Assembly (NCBI RefSeq): GCF_002150685.1
Contig: NZ_MSSW01000033.1
Coordinates: 1 to 47,363 of the forward strand
Length of the DNA stretch: 47,363 nucleotides
Reading direction: 5' to 3'
Source: Algoriphagus antarcticus
Lineage (GTDB): Bacteria > Bacteroidota > Bacteroidia > Cytophagales > Cyclobacteriaceae
Position numbers and translations under genes: made by a program. A model generated the notes under the pieces. It ran no database searches, was not told the origin of the DNA, and worked only from the letters and a program-made list of their open reading frames with translations. Of the stretch, positions 47,128-47,363 are shown one piece after another (within the stretch, counting starts at the first letter, position 1; each line of letters opens with the position of its first letter).

Positions 47128-47363
47128 TTAGATCATAAGTACCTGTTTTTTAGCAGTTTCTATTTTTTTGGTTTCCAATTTGTGTACTACGGATTTTCGT
47201 TTGGTGAATGGTTGATATTTAGCTTGAAGGTTCGTGTAAATCTGCTTTAACTTGTCGTTGGGCAGCGTGCATTTTCGGGTGGTGATGATTTTGTCGTACG
47301 TGTTGGTCCCCGATGTGGTGATCACTTTTTGGGTGTTCCCGATCCGTACAATTTCGCTCCAGT
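47128..47363 (-). CDS. C-terminal part of an unidentified protein (runs off the window)
   Basis: On the minus strand 77 codons are open from the window edge to the stop at 47128-47130 (WSEIVRIGNTQKVITTSGTN, later TLPNDKLKQIYTNLQAKYQP and a Lys-rich end). The part nearest the edge has G/C-rich third positions, unlike the AT-rich spacer beside it, which supports real coding and perhaps a different origin from its neighbours. No family is recognised. The start lies outside the window. Confidence 0.5.
   Translation of the reverse strand, partial: WSEIVRIGNTQKVITTSGTNTYDKIITTRKCTLPNDKLKQIYTNLQAKYQPFTKRKSVVHKLETKKIETAKKQVLMI

Noticed and set aside
47035..47250. 71-codon plus-strand frame near the right end
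   Set aside because: It overlaps the more coding-like minus-strand gene end and has a composition typical of an antisense shadow.
1..47363. CRISPR arrays, tRNA/rRNA genes, phage genes or defence islands
   Set aside because: I looked for regular direct repeats, cloverleaf-like blocks and known defence domains, and saw none.

Overview
The window looks like a Bacteroidota chromosome, most likely Cytophagales (Cyclobacteriaceae/Algoriphagus-like). The pointers are a SusC/SusD pair, a T9SS type B (gliding-motility-type) C-terminal sorting domain, moderate-to-low GC, almost no purine-rich Shine-Dalgarno sequences and long spacers. The genus is an inference. I see no tRNA, rRNA or CRISPR.

Layout. 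(1) 28-10770: one 3580-residue TcA-like insecticidal-toxin-complex protein, followed by about 0.9 kb of decayed DNA holding the C-terminal remnant of an IS91-type transposase. (2) 18728-11735, minus strand: a four-gene unit of YdcF/DUF218-like protein, secreted propeller-like protein, SusC and SusD, closed by a strong terminator. (3) 19460-24954, plus: zinc alcohol/formaldehyde-type dehydrogenase, an internally deleted short-chain dehydrogenase, a 54-residue charged protein and a P2A-type Ca2+ ATPase. (4) 25578-31898, plus: a TetR regulator and a complete tripartite RND efflux operon (adaptor, pump, TolC). The same 17-bp palindrome lies before the regulator and before the pump operon, a clear self-contained regulatory circuit. 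(5) 32072-38794, plus: a 5'-truncated, nonsense-interrupted T9SS cargo protein, a tandem universal stress protein, and a propeller-amidohydrolase gene split by one in-frame TGA. (6) 39151-45383, plus: full-length transketolase and a PaoABC/YagTSR-type periplasmic molybdenum aldehyde oxidoreductase. (7) 45741-end: a multiply broken RadC-like gene, a lysine-rich small protein with a strong terminator, and the 3' end of an unidentified minus-strand gene that leaves the window.

How it fits together. Regions 3, 5 and 6 are rich in stress and detoxification functions: aldehyde/alcohol oxidation, USP, Ca2+ export, efflux, aldehyde oxidoreductase. Apart from the efflux operon and paoABC these are separate transcription units. 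At least five genes are visibly broken (IS91 remnant, SDR, T9SS cargo, amidohydrolase, RadC), so the window is an accessory region undergoing decay or carries some sequencing errors. The least familiar intact unit is the YdcF-propeller-SusCD operon. The most striking single gene is the TcA-like giant, which has no TcB/TcC partner in view.
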